A stretch of DNA of 55,114 nt, taken from assembly GCA_029547605.1 (NCBI GenBank), contig JAKPPB010000070.1, positions 1 through 55,114 on the forward strand, written 5' to 3'. A program made the position numbers and the translations under genes. Shown here piece by piece: positions 34,695 through 43,700 of the stretch (position 1 is its first letter; the number at the start of each line of letters is the position of its first letter). This DNA is from Methanobacteriota archaeon. Lineage in GTDB: Archaea; Halobacteriota; Methanomicrobia; Methanomicrobiales; Methanospirillaceae. A model generated the notes under the pieces. It did not search any database, had not been told where the DNA came from, and was given only the letters and a program-made list of their open reading frames with translations.

Positions 34695-35694
34695 AAAGTA
34701 CCGGCCACGTTCATTCGACGAGATCATCGGGCAGGAGAAGGTGGTGGAACGGCTGAAACACTTTGCGTCTTCGCGAGCCGTGCCGCACCTCGTGCTGGCA
34801 GGACCTCCGGGTACAGGAAAAAGCGTAAGCGTGGAGTGCCTGGCACGTGAGCTGTACCGGGAGCATGCAGAAGAGAATCTCACCATCATCCCTACAAGCG
34901 ACCTCTTTTCGCTCGGCAAGAAATTCCTCGAGGGAGAAGAGCGGTATTCCCATCTTTACCGCGCTGAGGAGAGCCTGCTCTCAAACTTCAAGCGAATCAT
35001 ACGGGAATATTCGTCGCTTCGACCCCTGGATGCCGAGTTCAAGCTGATGGCATTCGAGGGGGCATCATCACTGCCACGCGAGGCCCAGCAGGCGCTTCGC
35101 CGGATCATGGAGCGGTCCTCGCGTACATGCAGGTTCATCTACTGCACGAGCCACCCCTCGGCAGTGATCCCCGCCATTGCATCCCGCTGTCTGCCGGTAT
35201 TCTTCTCCCCCATCCCCGACCCGCTCGTCGAATCCCACCTGCAGGCCATCTGCACCGCGGAAGCGAGAGGGGGGTGCCTCGTCAGGGAAGACCAGATCGG
35301 GCTCCTGGTTGCCGCCGCACGAGGAGATCTCCGGAAGGCTGTGATGCTCCTCCAGGTGCTTGCAGAGTCAGGTCCGGGTGCAAACCTCCTCTCCATCTCC
35401 ATGACAGAGACCGACCAGGTCGCGACCGCCGCATTCTCTGCCATTCGCGCAGGTGATGTCCAGGCAGCCAGACGCAGGCTTGAGACACTCCAGATCGAAT
35501 ACGGCCTCTCGGGGAGGGAGGTGCTGGGGGCGCTCGGCGACGTCGTGAGGCGTGACTTCAACGACCCCCGTATTGCCTGCGCCCTTGCAGAGACCGACTG
35601 GGTGCTGGGGCACTGCCAGAACGAGTACCTCCAGCTCAATACGCTGGTGAGCAGGATTGCCAGGGAGGCGGGTAATGTCCGGCGTCCAGGATAA
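34681..35694 (+). CDS. Second RFC small subunit with degenerate Walker B
   Basis: A 337-residue RFC small-subunit paralogue. It keeps the RFC box WIEKYRP, Walker A AGPPGTGKSVSVE, sensor-like FIYCTSHPSAV and the arginine-finger SRC (ASRCLPVFF). Walker B, however, reads LMAFEGASSLP where the active paralogue has [10 protein letters not shown]: the catalytic Glu is Gly and the following Asp is Ser. About 20 extra residues lie between Walker A and B. It may bind ATP but is unlikely to hydrolyse it. Multi-subunit RFC complexes with two different small subunits are known from Methanosarcina, so a structural or regulatory clamp-loader position is the likely role. Confidence 0.85.
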   Translation: MLWIEKYRPRSFDEIIGQEKVVERLKHFASSRAVPHLVLAGPPGTGKSVSVECLARELYREHAEENLTIIPTSDLFSLGKKFLEGEERYSHLYRAEESLLSNFKRIIREYSSLRPLDAEFKLMAFEGASSLPREAQQALRRIMERSSRTCRFIYCTSHPSAVIPAIASRCLPVFFSPIPDPLVESHLQAICTAEARGGCLVREDQIGLLVAAARGDLRKAVMLLQVLAESGPGANLLSISMTETDQVATAAFSAIRAGDVQAARRRLETLQIEYGLSGREVLGALGDVVRRDFNDPRIACALAETDWVLGHCQNEYLQLNTLVSRIAREAGNVRRPG

Positions 35695-36403
35695 GGTACA
35701 GCAGCATTACGACGAGATGGCAGAGGTCTACGATTCCCGATACGACCACTGCAGGGGAAGGGCCTATTATTCCCACATCTCGCGCCACGTGATGTCGCAT
35801 CTCCCCAGGAGGGGAAGGCTCCTTGATTTGGGGTGCGGGACCGGCCTCTTTGTATATCGCTATACATCCCACGGAGGAAGCGCTGTGGGTCTTGATATCT
35901 CAAGGGGAATGATCACCCGCGCCCGTGCCAGGAACCACAGCGCGGACTTTGGTACCGGGAATGCGGAGATGCTCCCATTCAGGGATGAGTCGTTTGACGC
36001 GGTGGCAAGCCTCCTTGCCTTCTCGTACATGAAGAACCCCGGGCAGATGCTCAAAGAGGCGTGGAGGGTGCTTGCACCGGGAGGAACGCTCGTCATCTGC
36101 ACACTGGGAAGAAATCTCCTTACCTCCGGCCTCCCCGCGATATATTCCCTCGGCGAGGCGATGCGAATTCGGCAGGTCGGCATGGGTGCGTTCGGAGAGC
36201 GATATTATTCCCCGGGAGAAATGATCGCACTTCTTGAGGCTGCGGGGTTCAGTGAAGTGTCGGCCAGAAAGTGCTCGTTCGCTCACCTAAACCTCGTCGA
36301 CCCTCTCTATACCATCGCGCGACGCATCGAGCCGTTCGTCGAGGAGAAGATCCCGTCGCTTGCGTACAATCTCATTGCCAGCGGGAAAAAACCAGGACGG
36401 TGA
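35675..36403 (+). CDS. SAM-dependent methyltransferase (class I)
   Basis: A 242-residue class I methyltransferase of the UbiE/Methyltransf_11 type. AdoMet motifs are LLDLGCGTGLFVYRY, VGLDISRGMITRARAR, GNAEMLPFRDESFDAVAS and the post-motif WRVLAPGGTLVI. No membrane segment or signal is seen. The ATG at 35675 sits behind GGGAGGCGGG inside the end of the RFC paralogue (20-base overlap), which selects it over 35657. The substrate cannot be told; the position suggests only co-expression with the CoA/RFC genes. It converges with the AIR-synthase-like gene 44 bases on. Confidence 0.85.
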   Translation: MSGVQDKVQQHYDEMAEVYDSRYDHCRGRAYYSHISRHVMSHLPRRGRLLDLGCGTGLFVYRYTSHGGSAVGLDISRGMITRARARNHSADFGTGNAEMLPFRDESFDAVASLLAFSYMKNPGQMLKEAWRVLAPGGTLVICTLGRNLLTSGLPAIYSLGEAMRIRQVGMGAFGERYYSPGEMIALLEAAGFSEVSARKCSFAHLNLVDPLYTIARRIEPFVEEKIPSLAYNLIASGKKPGR

Positions 36404-36447
36404 GCAGAGATAGGTGTCTCTTTATTCCCGATATACCGGGCGATCTC

Positions 36448-37794
36448 TCACTCTCTCTTCCTGAGCCGGGCGACCATCCGCTCTTTCTTGTCCATCGCGG
36501 CCAGGGCCGCGGCCTCGACTGCCGCTTTCATCTCGTCAAAGTCCCTCCCGCCGCGGTCCACCACCTTCTTGACCGGAGTATAGGCTGACTCGCGGAACCG
36601 TGGGGTAAAGTCCCTTAACCCCTTCCTGGTGAGGAGGAACGCGCCGGGCCTGCCCGCCTCCACAAACCCGATCTCCTCCACTCTCACACCTGAACCCCTG
36701 ATAACCTCCGTGATCGACTGGACGGCATCGGGAGGAGCGGTGATAAGGAGTGCATCGAGCGATACCCCCAGCGGGTCGATCATGAGACGCTCGAGGAGCG
36801 AGCCGACTTCTTCCTGCACGAGACCGTGTACTTTGTCCTCCTCAATCACCACCCTGCATCCGGCTGTCGACGCGAGTTCGTGCGCGTCGCCGCGCAGCCC
36901 GCCGTTGGTGACGTCTGTCATTGCATGGATTTTCTGGAGTGCGGGGCTTGCCAGGAGGGCCTCGCAGGCCTGGAGGAAGTGGAGGTTGATGGTCTGTTCC
37001 ACGACCTCCGGGTATCCCGAGTAGAGGGCTGTCGTGGCAATTGTCCCGCCCCCTGCTCCTTCCGTCATCAGTACCGCGTCCCCGGGCCGGGCCTCCCGGC
37101 GGGCAGTCAGGTGCGAGGCAATTCCGACAGTCCCCACGCAACCGGTCATCCGCGAGCCGAGCACCATGTCTCCCCCAATACGAAGCGTCGAGCCTGCAAC
37201 AAGGGGCACCCCCATCGACTCCCCCACTGCGCACACTCCTGCCGTGTATTCAAATATTTTTGCAACGTCTCCGCCGTCGGCAACGTGGATGTCAGAGAAG
37301 AGGAGAAGTGGGCGGGCACCCATGACATATACGTCGCGCATCGTTGCACGTGTCACGTGGAAACCCGCGAGAAAGGGAAAATCCGAGAGCCGGGAGTGCA
37401 TGCCATCAACAGTGCAGACTACCTGGAGACCGTGACTCGTGGAGAGCCCCGGGATGGGAACCGCACCTGCATCGTCCATCTCGTCTACCCCTACTGTGGC
37501 GCCTGTGTTCCCAATGATCCTGGCGATCTGCCGGTGGGCGTAGAAGTCGCCTGTGCCACGGGAACCCACGCCAAACTCCCCCATGCTGACGCCAGCTTCA
37601 CGGAAGGTAAAGAGATCACCTGAGAGGCCGGTGGTATTCTTCACCTCCGCGATCACTGCCTCTGCAAACTCGTCGATATATCCCGGTTCCGCACCCGGTT
37701 TGAACCCCCTTATGCACCTGGCAAGGCGATCCTTCACCGCATCTTCATGGAGCCCGGCCGCGAGGGCCTTCCGGGCGAACTCCTCAACGTCCAT
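36448..37794 (-). CDS. AIR synthase-related protein (selenophosphate synthetase-like fold)
   Basis: A 448-residue protein of the PurM/SelD/HypE/ThiL superfamily, of the archaeal COG2144-like 'AIR synthase related' type. An N-terminal helical extension of about 85 residues precedes the ATP-binding fold. Superfamily traits are VGVDEMDDAGAVPIPG, the nucleotide-binding AGSTLRIGGDMVLGSRMTG and DVTNGGLRGDAHELA. A C-terminal basic helix (MDKKERMVARLRKRE) follows. These enzymes use ATP to activate a formyl, carbamoyl or selenide group. No Cys or Sec sits at a SelD-like active site, so selenophosphate synthesis is unlikely. Function in methanogens is unknown. Confidence 0.8.
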   Translation of the reverse strand: MDVEEFARKALAAGLHEDAVKDRLARCIRGFKPGAEPGYIDEFAEAVIAEVKNTTGLSGDLFTFREAGVSMGEFGVGSRGTGDFYAHRQIARIIGNTGATVGVDEMDDAGAVPIPGLSTSHGLQVVCTVDGMHSRLSDFPFLAGFHVTRATMRDVYVMGARPLLLFSDIHVADGGDVAKIFEYTAGVCAVGESMGVPLVAGSTLRIGGDMVLGSRMTGCVGTVGIASHLTARREARPGDAVLMTEGAGGGTIATTALYSGYPEVVEQTINLHFLQACEALLASPALQKIHAMTDVTNGGLRGDAHELASTAGCRVVIEEDKVHGLVQEEVGSLLERLMIDPLGVSLDALLITAPPDAVQSITEVIRGSGVRVEEIGFVEAGRPGAFLLTRKGLRDFTPRFRESAYTPVKKVVDRGGRDFDEMKAAVEAAALAAMDKKERMVARLRKRE

Positions 37795-37895
37795 ACCCAG
37801 TGTTATTACCGGTCCATGCTGATAAGGGCGCGGCCATAATGGTCGAGAGTGACAGGCGTTGCGTCCTCCCCATTGCCAGGGAAAAAATAAAATAT

Positions 37896-38390
37896 CTACC
37901 AGGAACGGACCTGGGGAGGTATCTCGAGCGCATCAATGAAGGTTGCGACCGAGCCGTCCGGGAAACGGATGGTGGTCACCGAGGGGGAGAGATCGACGCT
38001 GATGAGGGGCGCAAACCAGTAGGTCCTGAGGATCCGCTCACCTTCTGCAAAGGAGAGACCGGGGGTCCGAACAGTGGTCTTTCCATCCCTCTCGGTCACG
38101 CTGGCAAACGAGTCCACCGAGAGGTGCACGCTCCCGCTGTTGACGCCAATGACTGTCACGGGCTTGTGGAAGTTCGACTCCAGGGCTTTTTTAAGTTCCT
38201 GGGCAGGGTCAACCATGCGCAGGTAGACAGAGATATACTCGATCCAGTTGAGGCGGTACGTGAAATGGATATCCGCGTTGCCATCATGGGTGATTGTGAT
38301 ATCCAGGCTTTCCGAGGTCATTGCTGCCACAGGTGCACTGAACAACGTCATGCAGGCCAGGATGGCAACGAGACAGGAGATTGTCCTCAT
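37896..38390 (-). CDS. Secreted protein of unknown function
   Basis: A 164-residue exported protein with a clear signal peptide (MRTISCLVAILACMTLFSAPVAA) and a soluble domain rich in beta strands (SLDITITHDGNADIHFTYRL). No transmembrane anchor, lipobox or known domain was recognised. It is divergent from the DUF4129/MoxR cluster with 127 bases between starts. A TATA-like AGCATTTATGG on the minus strand (about 38436-38448) supports its promoter. Its position suggests an envelope role. Confidence 0.7.
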   Translation of the reverse strand: MRTISCLVAILACMTLFSAPVAAMTSESLDITITHDGNADIHFTYRLNWIEYISVYLRMVDPAQELKKALESNFHKPVTVIGVNSGSVHLSVDSFASVTERDGKTTVRTPGLSFAEGERILRTYWFAPLISVDLSPSVTTIRFPDGSVATFIDALEIPPQVRSW

Positions 38391-38517
38391 ATGAATGTAC
38401 CTCTTTTATGCGGGAGTATTACCGGCACCTTCCATAAATGCTTTCCCGGCAGAACCCCCTCGAAATTCAACGTGCGATATCCTCTTTACGACTTAACGAC
38501 ATACCAAGAGCATATCC

Positions 38518-38778
38518 ATGATGAAGAAACACCTGGCCATATCTGCTCTGGCAGGGTGGGTCCTCCTGGTCACAGGTTTCATGATACTTGCCCGGACGCT
38601 CGACCTCGAGATATTCTTCGTGCTCTGGCTGATTGGGATTCTGGTTATCGTTGAGCTGGTCTCTGACCACGCTGCAACTCCGCGTTACCTGCGATTCCAG
38701 AGGCTTGTCATTGCGTCAGGTGTAATTCTCTTCGGGGCGATCGTCGCCCGGAAGATCCTGGAGATACTTGCACGATGA
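38518..38778 (+). CDS. Small three-helix membrane protein, first gene of the MoxR/DUF58 cluster
   Basis: An 86-residue membrane protein with three hydrophobic helices (about residues 6-26, 31-49 and 62-80), a basic start (MMKKH) and a basic turn (ATPRYLRFQRL). No family is recognised. Its stop overlaps the start of the DUF4129 protein by four bases (ATGA). That makes it the leading gene of a seven-gene unit and probably a membrane partner of the proteins downstream. Confidence 0.7.
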   Translation: MMKKHLAISALAGWVLLVTGFMILARTLDLEIFFVLWLIGILVIVELVSDHAATPRYLRFQRLVIASGVILFGAIVARKILEILAR

Positions 38779-40559
38779 GACGAATCCCTGCACTCCTGGC
38801 GAGTGGAATACTCATACTCGCATGCCTCCTGCTGATTGGATTGCAGGCCGGGTCGCCCCTCCTTTACAGCCCACTGTCAGACCCGGGTGGCGGCGACCAT
38901 GCGAACCCTGCTGCGTTCGAGCGAGTCAGGGGTGACCGTGCGGCCCAGCTCCTGCCCTTGATATCCGATCTCCTGGATTCGCCAGGGTCGCTCGTGCTGA
39001 ACATCAGGAGCGGGGACTTCGAATATGCCGCACGGGACCTCCAGGAGTACCGTCAGGTCTCCAGGAACCTGGACAGCCTCGTGATCAACCTGGATATGAC
39101 CGAGGGCGAGATCACAGAGTTCCGAAAGGCCAACCAGCAGAACCTGGCAATACTGACGGAGCTCTTCAATGGAACCGGGAGATGGAACGAACTCCAGACC
39201 CTTGAGATCAGGTACCGGGACAGCGGCGACTCCCAGATGCTCACCACCATTACCTACGAGGGTGAGGCACTCCGCAGGCGGATCCAGGACCTCTACAGGG
39301 ATTACCTGGAACAGGACCAGGTGATGAGAGGGACAGGTGAGAAGTTCGGCCTTGATACCACTGGCTATGCACAGAGTGTCGTTGATTTCCGGGAAATTGT
39401 CAGCAGGATTGACAGGGACCAGCACGAGAAAATGACCACCCTGCAGACCACCGTAACACCGGGTACACGCCCTTATCGGCTCACGCTTGGAATCGAGAGG
39501 CAACGGGTCTCGTACCTTGACACGGTGAACCTGGAAGGCCTGCTCTGGGAACACAGGAAAGATCATCCTGACGAAGTGGACCTCTTCATCGATTCAAGGA
39601 AAGTCGCTTCGATTCCCACGAAACCGGATGGCTCCTTCTCATATTCACACCTGGTTGAGCATGACCGGGCAGGAACTCACACCGTGTTTGCGGCCTACTC
39701 GGGGTCAGTCTTCTCGGAGATCAGGACTTTTTTTGTCGAGACGTCCGGGACATCTCTTGAACTCAACCCCCCCTCACTTCACGATAGACGGGTGGGATTT
39801 GAAGGGGTGCTCCTCGCGGGATCGACTCCAGTCCGTTTTGCACCAATCGAGATCCTTGCAGAAGGAAAGCGGGCGGGGATGGCACACACCGGGGAAGACG
39901 GCACATTTTCAGCTGACGTGAAGCTCTCTCCTGGGAACCATAAGGTAAACGCATTTTTCTCGGCGGACACATTCCCGCTTATTTTTTCTGAAAGCGCGAC
40001 CTTTGAGATATTCGTCCCTGAACCCTCCCCTGGTATCGCTGGTGAGGACGGTCTGCTTGCAAATCCCCTTTATGCAGCGATCCTTGCGGCATCGTTGTGC
40101 GCCTCTGGTGTCGGGGCATTCCTCTACCTTCGCCGGCAGAGGCCGGAAATCCCCCTTCCAAGTCCGGTCTTCCACCTGCCCGGCGAGAACGCTGCGAAGG
40201 ATTCGGACGATGAAGATCTTCGGCTTTCCGATGATGGGGGCCCGGTTGCAGGGGTTGTCCCATCTGCCGGGGAGACATATGCGGGAGACACCGAGCTCGT
40301 CGGCGATCTCTCCTGCCTTTTCTCGGCCTTGCGGCTGGCAGTCGGAAGGCGCCTGACGCTGCTGTATCCCCTCTCCCTCACTCCCCGGGAACTCTGCGCG
40401 ATGTGCAGGGAACTCCCCATCCGTGCGGCAGTATGCAGGTTCGCGAAGAGCTATGAGCGGGCACAGTACAGCGGTGTATCTGTCCCGGACAATGAACGTG
40501 ACATGATTGCAGGCGCTGCCAGGTCTGCAATGGAAGGCCTAGGGGGGATCGACCATTAG
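38775..40559 (+). CDS. Receptor-like membrane protein: extracellular coiled region, two Ig-like domains, C-terminal DUF4129
   Basis: A 594-residue protein with an N-terminal membrane helix (about residues 8-26), an extracellular helical, probably coiled-coil region (about 45-225), two Ig-like beta domains (about 228-320 and 325-415, the second with YxG-like GNHKVNAFFS), a second membrane helix (about 432-452) and a cytosolic tail ending in a DUF4129-like domain (SLTPRELCAMCRE...). DUF4129 proteins occur in MoxR/DUF58/DUF4350 clusters in actinobacteria and archaea, where their role is unknown. The layout suggests a surface sensor or scaffold coupled to the MoxR ATPase. It overlaps its upstream neighbour by four bases. 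Confidence 0.75.
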   Translation: MRRIPALLASGILILACLLLIGLQAGSPLLYSPLSDPGGGDHANPAAFERVRGDRAAQLLPLISDLLDSPGSLVLNIRSGDFEYAARDLQEYRQVSRNLDSLVINLDMTEGEITEFRKANQQNLAILTELFNGTGRWNELQTLEIRYRDSGDSQMLTTITYEGEALRRRIQDLYRDYLEQDQVMRGTGEKFGLDTTGYAQSVVDFREIVSRIDRDQHEKMTTLQTTVTPGTRPYRLTLGIERQRVSYLDTVNLEGLLWEHRKDHPDEVDLFIDSRKVASIPTKPDGSFSYSHLVEHDRAGTHTVFAAYSGSVFSEIRTFFVETSGTSLELNPPSLHDRRVGFEGVLLAGSTPVRFAPIEILAEGKRAGMAHTGEDGTFSADVKLSPGNHKVNAFFSADTFPLIFSESATFEIFVPEPSPGIAGEDGLLANPLYAAILAASLCASGVGAFLYLRRQRPEIPLPSPVFHLPGENAAKDSDDEDLRLSDDGGPVAGVVPSAGETYAGDTELVGDLSCLFSALRLAVGRRLTLLYPLSLTPRELCAMCRELPIRAAVCRFAKSYERAQYSGVSVPDNERDMIAGAARSAMEGLGGIDH

Positions 40560-41436
40560 CCGCGCTGCGTGGGTTGCAGTGATCCTGGTCCTTTTCGGAC
40601 TTGTTGCCGTGCTCTCCCACCTCTCGTCCACGACCCTGGAGTACAGCCGTTATAACCCCGAGTGGAACGGGACGTCCCGTCTCTTTCAGGACATGATTGA
40701 GCGTGACGCGTTGATGATCACCAGGTTCCACGAACTCCCGGCAGGAGGCGATTCGCTCCTCCTTGTCCTTGCCCCTGGCGAAGAGTTCGCCCCCGACGAG
40801 ATCGGCCTCCTGCGTTCATTCCTTGAGGGGGGAAACACCATTGTGCTGGTATCTGACCAGGAGAGAGAGAACCTCCTTATTTCAGGCCTCGGGAGCACGA
40901 TCCGAATTCACCATGCGAACCTGACGAGCATTGACCGGTACTATGACCACCCCTCTTCGGTCCTTGCCTTCCCTGCAGGGCAGGACCCACTCGGAGCAGG
41001 GATCTCCCGCATCGTGCTGAACAACCCTTCCTACCTCGAGGGGGGTGAGCCGGTATTTGCCAGCTCGATCCTCTCCTGGGTCGATGCCGACGGAGACTCG
41101 CGGCTGAGCCGCGAGGAGACACTCCAGAGATTCACGGTAATTGCGGCAGACAGGGTCGGAGACGGGGTTCTCTATGTAATTGCGGACCCCAGCATCTTCA
41201 TAAACGGGATGCGTGAGATCGGCATGGATGAAGGGAATTACGCGCTTGCGCGGCAGATCATCTCGGCGAGACCTCGGTTCATTGTCGAGCAGGGACATTC
41301 CCGCACCGCGCATGCACCAGAGGCAATCCGAGTGGTTAATCTGGTCAGGGAATCTACCATTACCAAAATGGCTGTGATCACCCTGATTTTTCTTGCAGGA
41401 TCCATACTGGTCATAAAGAGGAGGGAGGAGACGTGA
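40555..41436 (+). CDS. DUF4350-family membrane protein, apparent ATT start
   Basis: A DUF4350-like protein of about 293 residues. It has an N-terminal membrane helix (WVAVILVLFGLVAVLS), a large extracellular alpha/beta domain resembling a class I amidotransferase-like fold (LLLVLAPGEEFAPDEIGLLRSF, then GGNTIVLVSD) without an evident catalytic Cys, and a C-terminal membrane helix before KRREET. No ATG lies near the start. An ATT at 40555, five bases after GGGGGGAT and overlapping the upstream TAG as ATTAG, keeps the whole first helix; the first GTG is at 40579 and would cut the helix short. The stop overlaps the MoxR GTG by four bases. Confidence 0.7.
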   Translation: MSRAAWVAVILVLFGLVAVLSHLSSTTLEYSRYNPEWNGTSRLFQDMIERDALMITRFHELPAGGDSLLLVLAPGEEFAPDEIGLLRSFLEGGNTIVLVSDQERENLLISGLGSTIRIHHANLTSIDRYYDHPSSVLAFPAGQDPLGAGISRIVLNNPSYLEGGEPVFASSILSWVDADGDSRLSREETLQRFTVIAADRVGDGVLYVIADPSIFINGMREIGMDEGNYALARQIISARPRFIVEQGHSRTAHAPEAIRVVNLVRESTITKMAVITLIFLAGSILVIKRREET

Positions 41437-42401
41437 ACGATATCGGCGATGACCTTGCCCTCCTCTCCAGGTACTACCGCGACATTCGCGGCCGGATGGG
41501 TGACTTCATCGTCGGCAACGAGCTGCTCGTCGAGCTCTGCATGATCGGGCTCCTCTCAGGCGGCCATCTCCTGATGGAAGGGACCCCTGGCACAGGCAAG
41601 ACCTCCATGGTAAAGACCCTTGCCCGGCTCACCGGGTGCGACTTTGCGAGGTTCCAGTGTGCGGTAGACAGCCAGCCCGCAGATATCCTGGGAGTACGCA
41701 TCTTCGACCAGGCAAAGAGGGACTTTACCCTTCGCAAGGGACCAATCTTTTCCAATTTCCTTCTCATTGATGAGATCAACCGGCTTGCGCCCAAGACCCA
41801 GAGCGCGTTCATCGAGGCGATGAGCGAGCGCCAGGCAACTCTCGACGGGATCACCACCCGTATCAATCCTCCCTTTATTGTCCTTGCCACCCAGAACCCA
41901 TTCGAGTTCGAGGGGACATTTCCCCTCATTGAGGCACAGAAGGACCGGTTCATGTTCTCGATGACCCTCTCCCAGCTGGACGCAGAGGGCGAACTCGAGA
42001 TCATCAGGAGGGAGCATTCAGGCAGGCTTGACTGGGACACGTTCTTCTCGACCCTCCGCCCGGTGATGAACAGTGACCTGATTCTGCGTTTCATCGCCTC
42101 CGTGGCCAGGCTGCACATCGAGGAGCCGCTCCTTGGCTACATCCGCGACCTGGTAATGGCCACAAGAAGCCATGGCGATGTTCACATAGGCGCCAGTTCC
42201 CGGGCGTCGATCGCGCTTGTCAGGGGGAGTAAAGCGCTTGCAGCGCTCAGGGAACGCTCCTATGTCATCCCCGATGATATCAAGGAACTTGCCCCGCGAG
42301 TCCTCATGCACCGGATAATCCTTACCCGGGAAGCTGAGATCAGCGATATCACGCCAGGTCGTGTGATTGCCGAGATACTGGAACGCGTCGAGGTGCCATG
42401 A
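41433..42401 (+). CDS. MoxR-family AAA+ ATPase
   Basis: A 322-residue MoxR-type AAA+ ATPase, chaperone-like proteins that help assemble or activate partner complexes, usually with a DUF58 or von Willebrand A protein. Motifs are Walker A MEGTPGTGKTSM, Walker B FLLIDEINRL, the MoxR-typical EAMSERQATLDG, sensor VLATQNPFEFEGTFPLIEAQ, the arginine finger region KDRFMFSM, and a C-terminal lid. The start is GTG at 41433, sharing bases with the upstream TGA. It is in frame with the next gene, separated only by its own stop codon and three bases. Confidence 0.93.
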   Translation: MNDIGDDLALLSRYYRDIRGRMGDFIVGNELLVELCMIGLLSGGHLLMEGTPGTGKTSMVKTLARLTGCDFARFQCAVDSQPADILGVRIFDQAKRDFTLRKGPIFSNFLLIDEINRLAPKTQSAFIEAMSERQATLDGITTRINPPFIVLATQNPFEFEGTFPLIEAQKDRFMFSMTLSQLDAEGELEIIRREHSGRLDWDTFFSTLRPVMNSDLILRFIASVARLHIEEPLLGYIRDLVMATRSHGDVHIGASSRASIALVRGSKALAALRERSYVIPDDIKELAPRVLMHRIILTREAEISDITPGRVIAEILERVEVP

Positions 42402-42404
42402 CCC

Positions 42405-43700
42405 GTGGAAGCGACGCGTTCGACATGGGGATTTATCTTTGCGGCCCTCGGAACCCTTCTCTCTGCATGGTTCCTTGATTCGGTCCCCGCACTCTTTTTT
42501 TCAGTATTCATCGCAGGGTTCCTGGTGTTCCGGGCAATTTTATTCCTCAGGCGTGCCGGAACCGCCGCATCATTCATTACCGTTGAGCGGGTGGCAAAGC
42601 CCGAGTGGACCAGGCAGGGGGGAGTAGTGACGGTCTCAACCTCCGTCCGCATCACGGTGCCAGAGGGGTTGTCTGCCAGGTTCTGTGACCTCCCTCCACC
42701 AGGAGCACCGGTGGTCCACGGCCAGGCGTGTTCGCCCGAGACAGGTGCAGGGGACCATGTACTCAACCTCCGGTACGGGGTGTCCTGTCTCTCCAGCGGA
42801 AATATCCGGTGGAGGGGAGCTGATCTCCTGGTCTCTGACAGGTTCTTCTCTTTCTTGCTGCCTTTTCGCGGTGATAATTTCCGTTCGCCAATCATCAGGG
42901 TGGACCCCGTGGGCAAATACCAGAAAAGGGAGGGACTTGGGTTCTTCGGGGAGAGGGATCTCGAGAAGCTGACGGTGCTGAAAGGGACGGGCGTCAGATC
43001 GTTTCGCGATTACATGCCTGGTGACGACCCCCGTTCCGTTGACTGGAAGCTCTCTGCAAAACACGGAAAACTCTTTGTTCGCGAGTACGCGGGCTTGTCG
43101 GGCACACACCCCCTCCTCGTGGTGGACCTCCCCGATGGTGCAGTCCCATGCCCGCCCGCCTTAAGGGACACGGTGGTCGGGGCAGCCCTTGATGCTGCAC
43201 GGGAGATGGTCACCGGACCTCATGGCTGCAGCCTGATGGTCATCTCCGGGGCAAACCTCCTTTCCTTCCTCCCAGACGAGCGGTCACTGCACAAGATCGA
43301 ACGATCGCTCCTTGAATACCACTCTCCCCAGCGCGCGGTCCAGTGTTTCCGCACACTTGATCCTACCGCTGCAGAGGCGCTCCGTATCCGCCTTTCAGGA
43401 AGTGCCGGGGTTCACCGCAGCCTCGAGAGGCGCCTTCTCCTGGTGTATTCCCGGTTCATCCCGGAGATCCGGCCCCTCCCTTTCGATATCCAGTGCGCGA
43501 AGGCCATTGGACGCAGGGGAGAGACCGCATTGCACGTGCTGACCACCGGAACTGGAGATATGAGCCACCTCGCCACACTTGGCCTGCAGGCCCGGCGGCT
43601 GGGTGTCGAGGCAAGCCTCGGCCTCCCTGATGCGACGGCAACCCCCAGTCTTGTCCGACGTCTCCGGGGGATAGGATATTCCATCGTCAGGGTGGTCTGA
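42405..43700 (+). CDS. DUF58-domain membrane protein
   Basis: A 431-residue protein with two N-terminal membrane helices (about residues 7-45) and a C-terminal DUF58 domain, a von Willebrand A-like fold that partners with MoxR ATPases. The DUF58 hallmark GVRSFRDYMPGDDPRSVDWKLSAKHGKLFVREY-type segment is at about residues 200-230. The start is a GTG at 42405 with GAGGTG nine bases upstream; the in-frame stop of moxR is just before it, so no earlier start is possible. The stop (TGA) shares one base with the next ATG. It probably transmits MoxR activity to an envelope process. Confidence 0.88.
   Translation: MEATRSTWGFIFAALGTLLSAWFLDSVPALFFSVFIAGFLVFRAILFLRRAGTAASFITVERVAKPEWTRQGGVVTVSTSVRITVPEGLSARFCDLPPPGAPVVHGQACSPETGAGDHVLNLRYGVSCLSSGNIRWRGADLLVSDRFFSFLLPFRGDNFRSPIIRVDPVGKYQKREGLGFFGERDLEKLTVLKGTGVRSFRDYMPGDDPRSVDWKLSAKHGKLFVREYAGLSGTHPLLVVDLPDGAVPCPPALRDTVVGAALDAAREMVTGPHGCSLMVISGANLLSFLPDERSLHKIERSLLEYHSPQRAVQCFRTLDPTAAEALRIRLSGSAGVHRSLERRLLLVYSRFIPEIRPLPFDIQCAKAIGRRGETALHVLTTGTGDMSHLATLGLQARRLGVEASLGLPDATATPSLVRRLRGIGYSIVRVV

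Noticed and set aside
36448-37794. Selenophosphate synthetase (SelD)
   Set aside because: The fold matches, but there is no Cys or Sec active-site residue near the N-terminus; annotated only as AIR synthase-related.
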